In this document: positions 1 through 9,391 of the stretch, piece after piece | Layout: every line of letters starts with the position of its first letter | Numbering within the stretch: position 1 is the first letter of the stretch | Source of the DNA: an uncultured Alistipes sp. | GTDB taxonomy: Bacteria; Bacteroidota; Bacteroidia; Bacteroidales; Rikenellaceae | Direction of reading: 5' to 3' | DNA: 23,932 nucleotides | NCBI GenBank assembly: GCA_904502005.1 | Contig: CAJGDC010000027.1 | Span: forward strand, 1 to 23,932 | Notes under the pieces: model-generated | Seen by the model: only the letters and a program-made list of their open reading frames with translations | Database searches by the model: none | What the model was told of the DNA's origin: nothing | Made by a program: the position numbers and the translations under genes

Positions 1-840
1 AGGTAGTACGCCGTAAACCTGAGCCTTTTGAATTAAGTAGTATGGATCAACACTAATACAATGTCCACCCACAAGACCTGGTTTAAGTTTGATAAAGTTC
101 CACTTGCTTGCAGCTGCCTCAATAACATCATTAGTATCAATGCCCATAGCGTTAAATATCTTTGCCAATTCATTCATAAAAGCGATATTGACATCTCGCT
201 GTGAGTTCTCAATAATCTTTGAGGCCTCAGCCACCTTAATAGAAGGAGCTTTATGCGTACCATTTACAAGAACAGAATTGTATAGTTCATCCACAATGTC
301 TGCTATCCCTGGAGTTGAGCCAGAAGTGACTTTCTTAATCTTCTCAACCGTGTGAAGCTTATCGCCAGGATTAATACGCTCCGGCGAGTATCCTGCAAAG
401 AAATCTACATTATAGACCATCCCAGAGACTTTTTCAACCATAGGCAAACACTCCTCTTCTGTTACGCCTGGATATACAGTTGACTCGTAAATCACAATGT
501 CTCCCTTTGAGATAACTCTACCAACCGTCTCACTTGCACCCAACAAAGGTCTCAGATCAGGTCTGTTATTATCATCAACAGGAGTAGGAACAGCTACGAT
601 ATAAATATTGCACTCTCTAATATCATCTAAGTTTGTGGTGCACTTAAACCCATTTTCAATTGCCTCTTGTAGAAGCGCATCTTCAACCTCCAATGTTGCA
701 TCGTGTCCAGAGTTTAATGCATCTACACGCAACTGATTCAAATCAAATCCAACAGTTTGATATTTTGTTGAGAACAGACGAGCTAAAGGCAGACCAACAT
801 AGCCTAAACCAATAACGCAAATTTTGTGTTGACTATTCAT
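1..840 (-). CDS. Nucleotide-sugar dehydrogenase, TviB/WbpO type (partial, 3' end missing)
   Basis: This enzyme should oxidise a UDP-N-acetylhexosamine (GlcNAc, GalNAc or ManNAc) at C6 to a UDP-HexNAc-uronic acid, using two NAD+, in the cytoplasm. The 280 visible residues start with an NAD-binding Rossmann motif (GLGYVGLPLA, residues 11-20). They continue with AVPTPVDD (83-90), typical of the TviB/WbpO/WecC branch, then YESTVYPG (118-125), and the catalytic-cysteine motif GGHCISVDPYY (258-268; Cys261). The reading frame is open to the left edge, so the C-terminal UDP-binding domain lies outside the window. The start is the ATG at 840-838; no Shine-Dalgarno is visible, as is common in Bacteroidetes. 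It is the last gene seen of the polysaccharide operon, 83 bp after the GT2 gene. Family is secure; which epimer it uses cannot be read from the sequence. Confidence 0.88.
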   Translation of the reverse strand, partial: MNSQHKICVIGLGYVGLPLARLFSTKYQTVGFDLNQLRVDALNSGHDATLEVEDALLQEAIENGFKCTTNLDDIRECNIYIVAVPTPVDDNNRPDLRPLLGASETVGRVISKGDIVIYESTVYPGVTEEECLPMVEKVSGMVYNVDFFAGYSPERINPGDKLHTVEKIKKVTSGSTPGIADIVDELYNSVLVNGTHKAPSIKVAEASKIIENSQRDVNIAFMNELAKIFNAMGIDTNDVIEAAASKWNFIKLKPGLVGGHCISVDPYYLIQKAQVYGVLP

Positions 841-923
841 CGTATGTTATTTTTAATTATAGGAGTAATTATCGAAACTTTGTAGCATATGAGCAGTAAT
901 TTCCATCCATTAATATCTGTTTG

Positions 924-1736
924 TCATCTCTTCAAGTTATCTACTAATGTATGTCCAACTGCCATTAATCGCGTTATAAAAAACCAAAAATTATATTTAG
1001 TAGGCGCTGTAAAGTATATGTGTGAATATGCGCCAATCATCTTAATACCGTTTCTAAGCCAATATCCGAAAGGTTTTTGTGTAGTAACGGCACTTCCAGC
1101 TCTATACCTTCTATAATAAACAGCAGATGCACTAGTAAATGAAACATTTCTCATTCTATCAGATATTAAGAACATAAAGAGGCTATCCTCGCCATTAACA
1201 AACCTTGTATCAAATCGTCTACTACCTATTACATCACGGTGTATTAACTTCATACAAGGACCGGAAAAGTACTTTCGAGCTCTCGTAAAATGCAACATCG
1301 GGCTTGCAGACAGCTTATTGAACACATCAGTAATCGGATATGGCTGAGATGTATTTACGTTCTCGGTAAAAGCGATAGGTTTACACAACGAAATTGTGTC
1401 AACAGAGGCTTTATCATATAGTTCTTCCAAAAAAGACTCTGACACATAATCGTCATCATCTATAAAAGTGATATACTCGCCTTTTGCAATATCTAATCCT
1501 ATATTACGAGCATTAGAGACGCCACCAGTATCTGTTTGTAAAAGAACCACATTGCAACCAGACATATTTGCCGAAATATACTCTTTTATCTGCGCGTGAT
1601 ACGGTTCCTTACAACCATTTAAAATCAGGATAATCTCAAAAGCAGACTTATCAAAAGTTTGTCTACACAAGGAACCTAAACACTCCCACAAATATGCCTG
1701 AGGCTTGTATGTTGGTATTATGACTGAGATTTTCAT
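924..1736 (-). CDS. Family 2 (GT-A) glycosyltransferase
   Basis: This is a 270-residue inverting glycosyltransferase that should add one sugar of the repeat unit to the lipid-linked oligosaccharide on the cytoplasmic side of the membrane. The N-terminus has the GT2 pattern SVIIPTYKP (residues 4-12). A nucleotide-sugar segment GGVSNARNIGLDIAKGEY (71-88) follows, with the metal-binding DxD region FIDDDD (91-96). The length fits a single-domain GT2 enzyme. Its ATG directly follows the TAA of the preceding GT4 gene with no spacer, so the two are probably translationally coupled. Donor and acceptor cannot be told from sequence. Confidence 0.9.
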   Translation of the reverse strand: MKISVIIPTYKPQAYLWECLGSLCRQTFDKSAFEIILILNGCKEPYHAQIKEYISANMSGCNVVLLQTDTGGVSNARNIGLDIAKGEYITFIDDDDYVSESFLEELYDKASVDTISLCKPIAFTENVNTSQPYPITDVFNKLSASPMLHFTRARKYFSGPCMKLIHRDVIGSRRFDTRFVNGEDSLFMFLISDRMRNVSFTSASAVYYRRYRAGSAVTTQKPFGYWLRNGIKMIGAYSHIYFTAPTKYNFWFFITRLMAVGHTLVDNLKR

Positions 1737-2951
1737 TTAATATGTTTCTATCATTTCAAGTATTCGGGCTGTTTGAACCTTTGAATTCTTTTTATTCACA
1801 ACAAACTCACGTCCAGACAAAGCTTTGTGTTCTTTTTCGTTATCATTAAGCGCCAACACTGAATTGATGCATTCAGCCATAGCAACCACACTTTCATCTT
1901 TAGGCGTATAAATATATTCGTAATATTCTTCTGGTATTCCTGGTAGTCGGTTTGCTATAACGCTTTTGCCGGCTAATAGATATTCCATTGTTTTTGATGG
2001 GAAGGAATATTTTGTATATTCTCCTTCACTTGTTCTTGGATTCACAAGAATCGTAGCCTTATGCTGAAGTTTCAATGCAATTTGACTATTGACAAGACCG
2101 AAGAATTTTATTCGTGGATCTTGCAAGGCAGCCTCTTCTATATCATCTTTACATTCCCCTGAACCACAAATCCAAAGTTCAATGTTCTCTTGTTTGAGCA
2201 TTTGAAAGGCTGATACTAAATTCATTACTCCAAATATCTTTCGTAAGGTTCCAGTGTAAAGTATTATATAGTTATTTGATACAGGTCTCTCTACTTGCTG
2301 ATCCATTGTTTTCACGTCAACAATACCCTCCATTACAATGTGTTTAATCGGACGGCTGAAGAAGTCCATCATCGCCTCGGTTAGTAATACTAGTCCGCTA
2401 CTATGCGAAGTTTTCTTCATTGATTGTTTATCCAGGCGCTCTAGAATAAACGTTTTCACTTTATTCGCCTTTCCCATGGCCGTTACAAATGACGGTATAT
2501 CCGGAATAATCACTGTTTGAGTAACCCGTTTTCTCGTTAAGCACTTAGCAATCCGTAGTGCCAACAACAAGCGATAATCGGGGGTGTTAACGATCACATC
2601 TATCCTATCATCTTTTGAATGCTTAATTACCTTCAATAATTTATATATCAAGGCTAATATTCCCCAAATTTCCTTTACAATTGGCAAATTGCAGAATCCG
2701 ACTGAAAATATCAGTGCATTCTTGTAATGATAAGACTCTGATTTTGTAAATATTCTCTTATTATTTCTCGGATAGGAGTAAACGCTAGGAATTGAAAGAC
2801 AATGTAGCTGTATGTTTGTATGCTGACAAAAGCCATTTATTATGGACATCTCAAAATTATGGTTTGACATACCCATAGAACCTTTGCTATCTACTGATAC
2901 AGTACTTAATATTTTTTTAGGAAAAAATCTTCCAATAAACACAAGGTTCAT
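1737..2951 (-). CDS. Family 4 (GT-B) glycosyltransferase
   Basis: This 404-residue retaining glycosyltransferase should assemble the polysaccharide repeat unit. The C-terminal GT-B half is clear: LYTGTLRKIFG (231-241) matches the start of the GT4 nucleotide-binding domain, ICGSGE (261-266) follows, and EYTKYSFPSKTMEYLLAG (311-328) carries the acidic and donor-contact positions of the family. The N-terminal half (MNLVFIGRFFPKK) is the less conserved acceptor domain. It lies 27 bp after wzy and abuts the GT2 gene. It is AT-rich like its neighbours. The sugar transferred is unknown. Confidence 0.88.
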   Translation of the reverse strand: MNLVFIGRFFPKKILSTVSVDSKGSMGMSNHNFEMSIINGFCQHTNIQLHCLSIPSVYSYPRNNKRIFTKSESYHYKNALIFSVGFCNLPIVKEIWGILALIYKLLKVIKHSKDDRIDVIVNTPDYRLLLALRIAKCLTRKRVTQTVIIPDIPSFVTAMGKANKVKTFILERLDKQSMKKTSHSSGLVLLTEAMMDFFSRPIKHIVMEGIVDVKTMDQQVERPVSNNYIILYTGTLRKIFGVMNLVSAFQMLKQENIELWICGSGECKDDIEEAALQDPRIKFFGLVNSQIALKLQHKATILVNPRTSEGEYTKYSFPSKTMEYLLAGKSVIANRLPGIPEEYYEYIYTPKDESVVAMAECINSVLALNDNEKEHKALSGREFVVNKKNSKVQTARILEMIETY

Positions 2952-2978
2952 AAATGTGAAAAATGATTAGCTTTAGAA

Positions 2979-4094
2979 CTATCTACTAATAGATTTGAGC
3001 ATTCCCCAATTCATTATAAACAAGACAAAAAATAGCAAAGATCCTTCTATAACAGGTTCTACCATTGCACCTAAGAACATTGAAACAAAAGATGTCAGCA
3101 AAATTAGACTTAATGGAGTAGCCTGTTGTCTAAATACTTTCAGAAAGCAGCCTATAGATTTAAAAGTAGCGATGAGAAATGGAACTAACGCAAGCCATCC
3201 TCCAACAGCTGCGAGGTCTAACCAAAGATTATGTGCATACTTACGCCTATACCATCCAAATGGTTCTGTAAACAAATTATAAAAGTTTTGTGACCACAAT
3301 TCTGAACGTCCGCCAATATCCTCTGTCCCATCCTCTCGCTTCAAATAAGCATCAATAACATCTTCACCTATTATACCAGAATATTTAATCGCAACTATTA
3401 TTACCAATATGACTATCAGAGCATAAATGGTTTTAGATAATTGAAATTTAGTTGAGTATAAAAATGAAAACAACACGCATACTCCTAATTCCACTATTCC
3501 AGTTCTATTAACCAAATGCAACACTGTTATCATAGCTATAATTGAAATTGATACAAGTAGCAGTTTGGAACTAATTTTAAGTTGCTTAGCAAACAGTGCT
3601 GCAACAAAGCCAATTCCTACAGAACTCATCAAACCATATAATGTTGCAGCAAGATTATCCTCTAAGATATCCCCTAACAGCTCTCTACTTTCATTTATGA
3701 AGCCTCCTAATTGTATATCAGTAATTGTTAACAACAACATTGGCGACAAATAACACAAAGCCATCGCAAACAAGAACCAAATTCTATAGTTATCATAAAC
3801 TAACCACTCCATAACCCATCTTCCAAATCTATAAAAGGCGATAGGAGCTAAAAGAGTGGCGATAAATACAAAGCCACTTCCAATTGTTTCATTCATATAC
3901 TGTGTTAAACAGTAAAACAATGAAAATGCAAACAGAGAGAGACAAATACCATCCCACCACTTCCTAAATGGCAACAGGAACAAAGTGGTGAATGAAAAGA
4001 TGCATAAGACATAGATATTATCTGGTCGCAACGACGTAATCATTGTTGCGAAAAAAATAATAACTAAGATAAAACTTCTAAATGTAAATTTCAT
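2979..4094 (-). CDS. wzy: O-antigen/capsule repeat-unit polymerase (Wzy-like) integral membrane protein
   Basis: This is a 371-residue protein made almost entirely of hydrophobic helices. Between helices is a long polar stretch of about 55 residues (roughly 240-295), as in the periplasmic loop of Wzy polymerases and WaaL ligases. That stretch holds GGRSELW (261-267) and AHNLWLDLAAVGG (287-299), a pattern typical of the O-antigen ligase/polymerase family. NRTGIVELG (196-204) supplies another typical arginine. It should join undecaprenyl-linked repeat units at the periplasmic face. As the only such protein in an operon that also has a flippase, polymerase is more likely than ligase. Wzy proteins diverge strongly, so the call rests on topology, motifs and context. 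Confidence 0.82.
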   Translation of the reverse strand: MKFTFRSFILVIIFFATMITSLRPDNIYVLCIFSFTTLFLLPFRKWWDGICLSLFAFSLFYCLTQYMNETIGSGFVFIATLLAPIAFYRFGRWVMEWLVYDNYRIWFLFAMALCYLSPMLLLTITDIQLGGFINESRELLGDILEDNLAATLYGLMSSVGIGFVAALFAKQLKISSKLLLVSISIIAMITVLHLVNRTGIVELGVCVLFSFLYSTKFQLSKTIYALIVILVIIVAIKYSGIIGEDVIDAYLKREDGTEDIGGRSELWSQNFYNLFTEPFGWYRRKYAHNLWLDLAAVGGWLALVPFLIATFKSIGCFLKVFRQQATPLSLILLTSFVSMFLGAMVEPVIEGSLLFFVLFIMNWGMLKSISR

Positions 4095-4177
4095 ATAATC
4101 GTATACATTAACACACGAACATATTCAGTGAATGTATTTGGTTTATTCTAAGACTATTCTTATTTGAATTCTGGTTT

Positions 4178-5428
4178 TTATTGCAATAATTCTTTGTAAA
4201 TTTGATATAGTCTAGCACTATTAACATCCCCATTATGGCGAGCACGCGCCTTATTTTGCATCGTTAAATTAACCTCCCTACACTCTGAAAATACATGACA
4301 AATCTTCATTGCCAGCATTTCGACTTCTTCAAATCGATACAAATTCTTTTCATCACCTTCCATCATATCCATAGATCCACCGACATACGATACAACACAA
4401 GGAACGCCTAAAATTTGAGCTTCTCCCAAAGAATTTGGTGAGTTTTCAATCGCAGATGGGCATACAAATACATTGGAGCGCAAATATTGTTGGCACATCT
4501 GTTCCTCATTCAAACTTCCTATAAAAATCACTGAATGTTCCAAGTTATATTTTTTTATCAACCGGCTGACATAGCAACCGTACCCCGTTCGCAACAATTT
4601 GCCCACAAATCCATCTTTTGCTCTTGTAATATCAGTTCCAGCTACATAAATTTTCGCCTCAGGGAACTGCTTCAAAATAAAAGGCATTGCTTTCAGCAAC
4701 TGATGAAATCCTTTTATTGGATACCCAGCTTGACTTATGAAAATACTATGCTTCTCACAATTATCATACGACCAAGTCTTTTCATAAAATGCATCTCGCA
4801 ATGTTTCATTACAAAAATGATAATTTATATCTGGATTTATTGCTAACGCATGTACCTTATCCCATGATGTACGACCTATAATATGTTTTAAACGACTAAT
4901 AGTTTCTATTTCATACTGACCTCTTTTTTCAAAAGTCCTTCTTTCTGACCACATCGTTCCTCGCAAAAGGTCACGCAAAGTAATACTTTTCAATATATCC
5001 GATGTTGTTAATCCCGCCAAATAATATTCAGCACAGCGCGATACGATTCCTTGCATTGATGCGATTACAGGAATATCAGGACATGTTCTTAAAAAGGTTA
5101 ATCCGTAGTAGTACTCCGTGCCGTGTATATGTACAAGCTGGGGATCAAACATTTCCACCACATTTTTCCAATGTTTTTCCAGGGCTTTATCATATTTCGT
5201 AATATTTATGCCATTTAATGGTAACAAAAAATAAAGTACCCCATCCAACTCTTGTGATATAAACTCTGTGCCATTATAAACAGTTGCAACCGCAAGTTTC
5301 AAGTGCTTGTTGGCTTCAACTAATCTTTTTGCTGAGGAATACATCCATCCACCAAATACTGTTTTGGGGAGACGCATCTTTTCTGCTATTGCCGGAAACA
5401 AGATATTAGTTATCCAGAGAACTCTCAT
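4178..5428 (-). CDS. Family 4 (GT-B) glycosyltransferase
   Basis: This 416-residue GT-B glycosyltransferase begins MRVLWITN. The acceptor domain contains HGTEYYYGL (102-110). The donor domain starts near residue 228 with FISQAGYPIKGFHQLLKAM, which contains the K-G-x-x-x-L/A pattern of GT4 enzymes. ENSPNSLGEAQILGVP (328-343) is the E-x7-E region that binds the nucleotide sugar. It starts 3 bp after the stop of the upstream GT gene, so it is tightly coupled to it. It presumably adds a sugar to the repeat unit; donor unknown. The presence of capEFG makes L-FucNAc one candidate donor for any of the glycosyltransferases here. Confidence 0.88.
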   Translation of the reverse strand: MRVLWITNILFPAIAEKMRLPKTVFGGWMYSSAKRLVEANKHLKLAVATVYNGTEFISQELDGVLYFLLPLNGINITKYDKALEKHWKNVVEMFDPQLVHIHGTEYYYGLTFLRTCPDIPVIASMQGIVSRCAEYYLAGLTTSDILKSITLRDLLRGTMWSERRTFEKRGQYEIETISRLKHIIGRTSWDKVHALAINPDINYHFCNETLRDAFYEKTWSYDNCEKHSIFISQAGYPIKGFHQLLKAMPFILKQFPEAKIYVAGTDITRAKDGFVGKLLRTGYGCYVSRLIKKYNLEHSVIFIGSLNEEQMCQQYLRSNVFVCPSAIENSPNSLGEAQILGVPCVVSYVGGSMDMMEGDEKNLYRFEEVEMLAMKICHVFSECREVNLTMQNKARARHNGDVNSARLYQIYKELLQ

Positions 5429-5431
5429 AGT

Positions 5432-6562
5432 TTATAAATTCATCACTTCCTTTAATAAATTTGTTTGATAGTCAGGATTGTATTTCGTATCAATGACGTC
5501 ATAACATCTTCGTCTTACAATTTCCCTATTAGGGTTGTTAACAAACCATAACTCAATCTTATCGGCAAGATCAGCAATATCATTTTCCTTGAAGAAATCT
5601 CCAGTTTTTTCTTGTTCAATAGCTTCAAATTCAGGCATCTGTATTTCAAAATTGTCATTCGTTATTACAGGTAAACCATATGACATTGCATGAATTGCTG
5701 TTAATCCAACATTTCCGGGGCTGACGCACAAATCTGCGTAATAAAGGAATTTAGCTATTTCGCACTCATCGTACAATGATCCAACAAACCAGTATCGTTC
5801 CTTTAAATTATCTGGCATAGATTTTTGTAAATTTGCTCTTTCTGGTCCATCTCCGATAAACACTACATTAACATTTCTGCCCTTTTTATGCAACAATTTT
5901 ACAGCTTCGGAGATCATATAAAGTTTCTTGACAGCTGTCATACGACCAATAAAGATCAGTACTGGATAGTTGTTCTGAAAATAACCAATATATGGATTCT
6001 GTAGTGATATATTTCTTATTTTCTTTGATTCCTCAAAATCTAGAGAATTATATATGATGTGTAATTTATTAGGGTTGAATCCTAATTGTATCATATTTTC
6101 CTTAGCCCGATTTCCATACAAAAATGATCCTTTGACGAAATAATCATATATCTTCCATATACGCAATGCTCTTCGCGGAATTTGCTTACTTCGTAGTCCA
6201 TGCATCCATACATAGACATTTTTCCTAAGTACGAAGCATAATAATAAGAATAGCCATTGGTTAAGCGCATATTGATTAGGTGTAATCAGGAATTGTTTGT
6301 AACGCGAATTTACAGCTAATCTAAGCCAACCGCTAGTACACTCTATACTTCTACCAAAAATATGTATAGACCTAACAGTTAATTCTTTTTTGAATTTGCA
6401 TAACTTGGAGTAATCTAGTTTTTCAATTTGTTCATTGTTAAATAAACAATTTCCAAAGTAGAAATGTACAGGAAATGTTTCTTCCATTTTTTTGTAAATG
6501 GGGAATCTATAGTGTGGAGCATAATTGAATATGCAACAAAGTTGTTCCTTACAATTAAACAT
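5432..6562 (-). CDS. Family 4-like glycosyltransferase
   Basis: This is a GT-B glycosyltransferase of 376 residues from the start chosen here. The donor domain has IFIGRMTAVKKL (about 204-214), FIGDGPER (235-242) and SPGNVGLTAIHAMSYGLPV (281-299), the last being the acidic nucleotide-sugar region with histidine and glycine rather than the usual E-x7-E. An upstream ATG at 6583 is in frame. The ATG at 6562 is preferred: it overlaps the flippase stop as ATGTTTAA, is preceded by AAAGG, and leads straight into the first beta strand (CCIFNYAPHYRFP). The longer form would overlap the flippase by 29 bp. Donor sugar unknown. Confidence 0.85.
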   Translation of the reverse strand: MFNCKEQLCCIFNYAPHYRFPIYKKMEETFPVHFYFGNCLFNNEQIEKLDYSKLCKFKKELTVRSIHIFGRSIECTSGWLRLAVNSRYKQFLITPNQYALNQWLFLLLCFVLRKNVYVWMHGLRSKQIPRRALRIWKIYDYFVKGSFLYGNRAKENMIQLGFNPNKLHIIYNSLDFEESKKIRNISLQNPYIGYFQNNYPVLIFIGRMTAVKKLYMISEAVKLLHKKGRNVNVVFIGDGPERANLQKSMPDNLKERYWFVGSLYDECEIAKFLYYADLCVSPGNVGLTAIHAMSYGLPVITNDNFEIQMPEFEAIEQEKTGDFFKENDIADLADKIELWFVNNPNREIVRRRCYDVIDTKYNPDYQTNLLKEVMNL

Positions 6563-8051
6563 ATCCTTTAATCTTATCAACAATATATGTTCGTTCTGAT
6601 TTAGATAGGCCTATATAATAAATCAATATGCACAAATATAACTCGGCTATGACATACTTCAACAGAGGATGCATACTGAAGTGAATTAATAGAAATGGTA
6701 AGAATGCGATAACAACCATAATAGATGGTAAATACGCTTTTCGTATTAGATAAACATTGTCATAACCCAATGTCTTATGCAATATAATCTGACGCACAAA
6801 TGTATTAACAACTGCAACACCAATGTATACATAATACAAAGAATATGCTGGAGCTCCAGCCTTAAGCACGACGTATGCTACAAAAATTGATAAGAGTATA
6901 TTGGAGTTAATTACAAGCTGATATTGTTTAATATTTCCATTGGCGAAAATAGCCTCTGATAGACCCATATTAAATGCAGATACTAGGCTATCTATTATTA
7001 TTAAGTACACAAACTTAGGTGCGAATTCGGGTACCCCACCTAACCATAAATTTAGCAAATAGTTGACATCAATAATAAACGGCACTGAAATAATCATCAT
7101 TGCAAGGAACGAAAATTTCGATGACATTGCAATCAAAAGTTTGCATCTATTATGATTCCCCGCCACATAGCTCTTTGTGATTTGAGGGGAAATTGATTTT
7201 GTAAGGTTTTGCGACACCATCATAATCAAAGATTTGATCGTCAATGCAATACCCTGAGCTGTATTCATAACTGTATTAAAAAAAACATTAACCAACAATG
7301 CTGCACCTTGTGATTGTCCAACTTGAGCAACAGCTCCAAACCCTACCCATCTTGAGAATAGAATAATCTCCCTGTACAATGCTAAATCTTTGACAATTTT
7401 CACCTTTGTTAAACTGTGCCACTTAATATATCCATATAGTATGTATATAAAAGTTGGCGCACATGTACAAATGGCTACTGTTATCGCATATACATACAAT
7501 TTATTCTCAAAGTGTAAAATCAACAAGTATGATATAAGCGCCTTTATTATGCTAAAAAACACATTAGTAATGCTTGTTACAATAAATTTTTCCTTAGCAA
7601 TTATCACTCCCTCGTATGGAACACCTATAAAGGATATGACAGAGCCTATAATTGATATATTAAATACTTGTACAACTAGATTAATATTACCTTCAAAATT
7701 AACAAAGTTAATTATGTACCACTTACCTATTGGTATTGCGATGAAAGCCATTAACAGCGCTATAAGAATATGAATTGACAAACTCACATTAAAAACCTTG
7801 TTAGTAGCTTGATCATCAGATCTGCCTACAGATACCGAAATAAAGCGCATTGACGTAGATAACATAATTGTATTGATAATAGTAATCAATGATATTATGC
7901 CTCCTACAACTGAAAAAATTCCAAAATCACTTACACCTAATGCTTGTAAAGCATAGCGAGTGGTAAATAACCCAGCAATTGAAGTTATGCCTAAACGCAA
8001 ATACATTACGATTGTATTCACTACTATCGCTTTATTTGTATTTTCTTGCAT
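6555..8051 (-). CDS. wzx: Wzx-type polysaccharide flippase (MOP/MVF superfamily)
   Basis: This 498-residue membrane protein has about 12-14 predicted helices. Its N-terminus (VNTIVMYLRLGITSIAGLFT, near residues 11-30, then RYALQALG) is typical of the RfbX/PST family of lipid-linked oligosaccharide flippases in Bacteroidetes. It should move the undecaprenyl-diphosphate repeat unit to the periplasmic face for Wzy. The only other multi-spanning protein in the operon is the polymerase, which supports the assignment. It follows a 145-bp gap after capG and overlaps the next glycosyltransferase start by 8 bp. It is among the most AT-rich genes in the window. Confidence 0.9.
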   Translation of the reverse strand: MQENTNKAIVVNTIVMYLRLGITSIAGLFTTRYALQALGVSDFGIFSVVGGIISLITIINTIMLSTSMRFISVSVGRSDDQATNKVFNVSLSIHILIALLMAFIAIPIGKWYIINFVNFEGNINLVVQVFNISIIGSVISFIGVPYEGVIIAKEKFIVTSITNVFFSIIKALISYLLILHFENKLYVYAITVAICTCAPTFIYILYGYIKWHSLTKVKIVKDLALYREIILFSRWVGFGAVAQVGQSQGAALLVNVFFNTVMNTAQGIALTIKSLIMMVSQNLTKSISPQITKSYVAGNHNRCKLLIAMSSKFSFLAMMIISVPFIIDVNYLLNLWLGGVPEFAPKFVYLIIIDSLVSAFNMGLSEAIFANGNIKQYQLVINSNILLSIFVAYVVLKAGAPAYSLYYVYIGVAVVNTFVRQIILHKTLGYDNVYLIRKAYLPSIMVVIAFLPFLLIHFSMHPLLKYVIAELYLCILIYYIGLSKSERTYIVDKIKGYV

Positions 8052-8196
8052 ATTTTGCTAACGTCACTATAATCCAACTAGATATCGTTATACGCTCTTC
8101 GGTATTTATAGCGTTCAGTAAACTCACTCTATACTGCTTTATCTTCTTAATTATCAATTAAGCAAGCAACCATGAATAACTATTGTCTTCTGTCTC

Positions 8197-9381
8197 CTAC
8201 CATTTTCTCCAAACCATTTTATTAACAACGCCTGTGTATGATTGTATCAGTTTAACAACCTTCGTTGAGACATTTTCGTCAATGTAGTTAGGTACTGGAA
8301 TGCCATTATCATCGTTTTTTACCATCTCCACTGCGGTATCTACAGCTTGTAATAATGATTTTTCATCAATACCCGCTAAAATAAAGCAGCCCTTATCCAA
8401 TGCCTCTGGGCGTTCTGTTGATGTACGGATACACACAGCAGGGAAAGAGTGTCCAACACTTGTAAAGAATGAGCTCTCTTCTGGTAATGTACCGCTATCG
8501 CTAACAACTGCAAATGCATTCATCTGAAGACAGTTGTAATCGTGAAAACCTAGAGGCTCATGTTGAATAACTCTTGAATCGAGTTTGAAGCCACTTGCAG
8601 CTAATCTATTGCGGCTGCGAGGGTGACAAGAGTATAAAATTGGCATATCATACTTTTCTGCCATACTGTTAATTGCAGAGAATAGTGACGTAAAGTTCTT
8701 TTCTGTATCAATATTCTCCTCTCTGTGAGCAGACAAGAGTATATACTTACCCTTTTCTAGTCCTAATCTACTATGAATATCCGAAGTCTCTATTTCCGCT
8801 AAATTCTGATGCAACACCTCTGCCATAGGAGAGCCTGTAACATATGTACGTTCTTTTGCCACACCAGACGCATTTAGATACCTGCGAGCGTGCTCTGAAT
8901 AGCACATATTGACATCCGAAATTATATCTACAATACGACGATTTGTCTCCTCTGGTAAGCACTCATCAAAGCAACGGTTGCCAGCTTCCATATGAAAAAT
9001 TGGAATATGTAATCTCTTCGCTCCGATAACAGATAGACATGAGTTCGTATCTCCCAACACTAAAACTGCATCTGGCTTTATTTGTACCATCAACTTATAG
9101 GATGAGTTGATAATATTACCCATCGTCGCGCCCAAATCATCTCCGACCGCATTCATATAAACTTCAGGATCTTTGAGTTTGAGATCTCGAAAAAATACGC
9201 CATTAAGGTTATAGTCGTAGTTCTGACCGGTATGAGCCAAAATTGTATCAAAATATTTTCGGCATTTATTGATCACTGCAGCCAAACGAATTATCTCTGG
9301 TCTTGTCCCAACAATAATCAAAAGTTTCAATCTACCATCATCAGCAAACTGCACATTTGCATAATCAAGTTTAACATCCAT
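8197..9381 (-). CDS. capG: UDP-N-acetyl-L-hexosamine 2-epimerase (CapG/WbjD/FnlC)
   Basis: This enzyme catalyses the last step to UDP-L-FucNAc: C2 epimerisation of UDP-2-acetamido-2,6-dideoxy-L-talose. It belongs to the WecB-like UDP-GlcNAc 2-epimerase fold. Visible motifs are VGTRPEIIRL (24-33), AHTGQNYD (49-56), GDTNSCLS (110-117), HMEAGNRCFDECLPEETNR (130-148), and a C-terminal SDSGTLPEE substrate loop. The FDECLPEETNR variant and the position directly after capE and capF separate it from ordinary WecB. Length (394) is normal. It starts 10 bp after capF. A 145-bp untranslated gap follows before wzx. Confidence 0.93.
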   Translation of the reverse strand: MDVKLDYANVQFADDGRLKLLIIVGTRPEIIRLAAVINKCRKYFDTILAHTGQNYDYNLNGVFFRDLKLKDPEVYMNAVGDDLGATMGNIINSSYKLMVQIKPDAVLVLGDTNSCLSVIGAKRLHIPIFHMEAGNRCFDECLPEETNRRIVDIISDVNMCYSEHARRYLNASGVAKERTYVTGSPMAEVLHQNLAEIETSDIHSRLGLEKGKYILLSAHREENIDTEKNFTSLFSAINSMAEKYDMPILYSCHPRSRNRLAASGFKLDSRVIQHEPLGFHDYNCLQMNAFAVVSDSGTLPEESSFFTSVGHSFPAVCIRTSTERPEALDKGCFILAGIDEKSLLQAVDTAVEMVKNDDNGIPVPNYIDENVSTKVVKLIQSYTGVVNKMVWRKW

Positions 9382-9391
9382 ATAGCAGCTA

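Noticed and set aside
8052..8196. Small gene in the capG-wzx gap
   Set aside because: The only ATG frame near the start has eight codons; the gap has just an AT-rich hairpin (8146-8162) and nothing else I can support.
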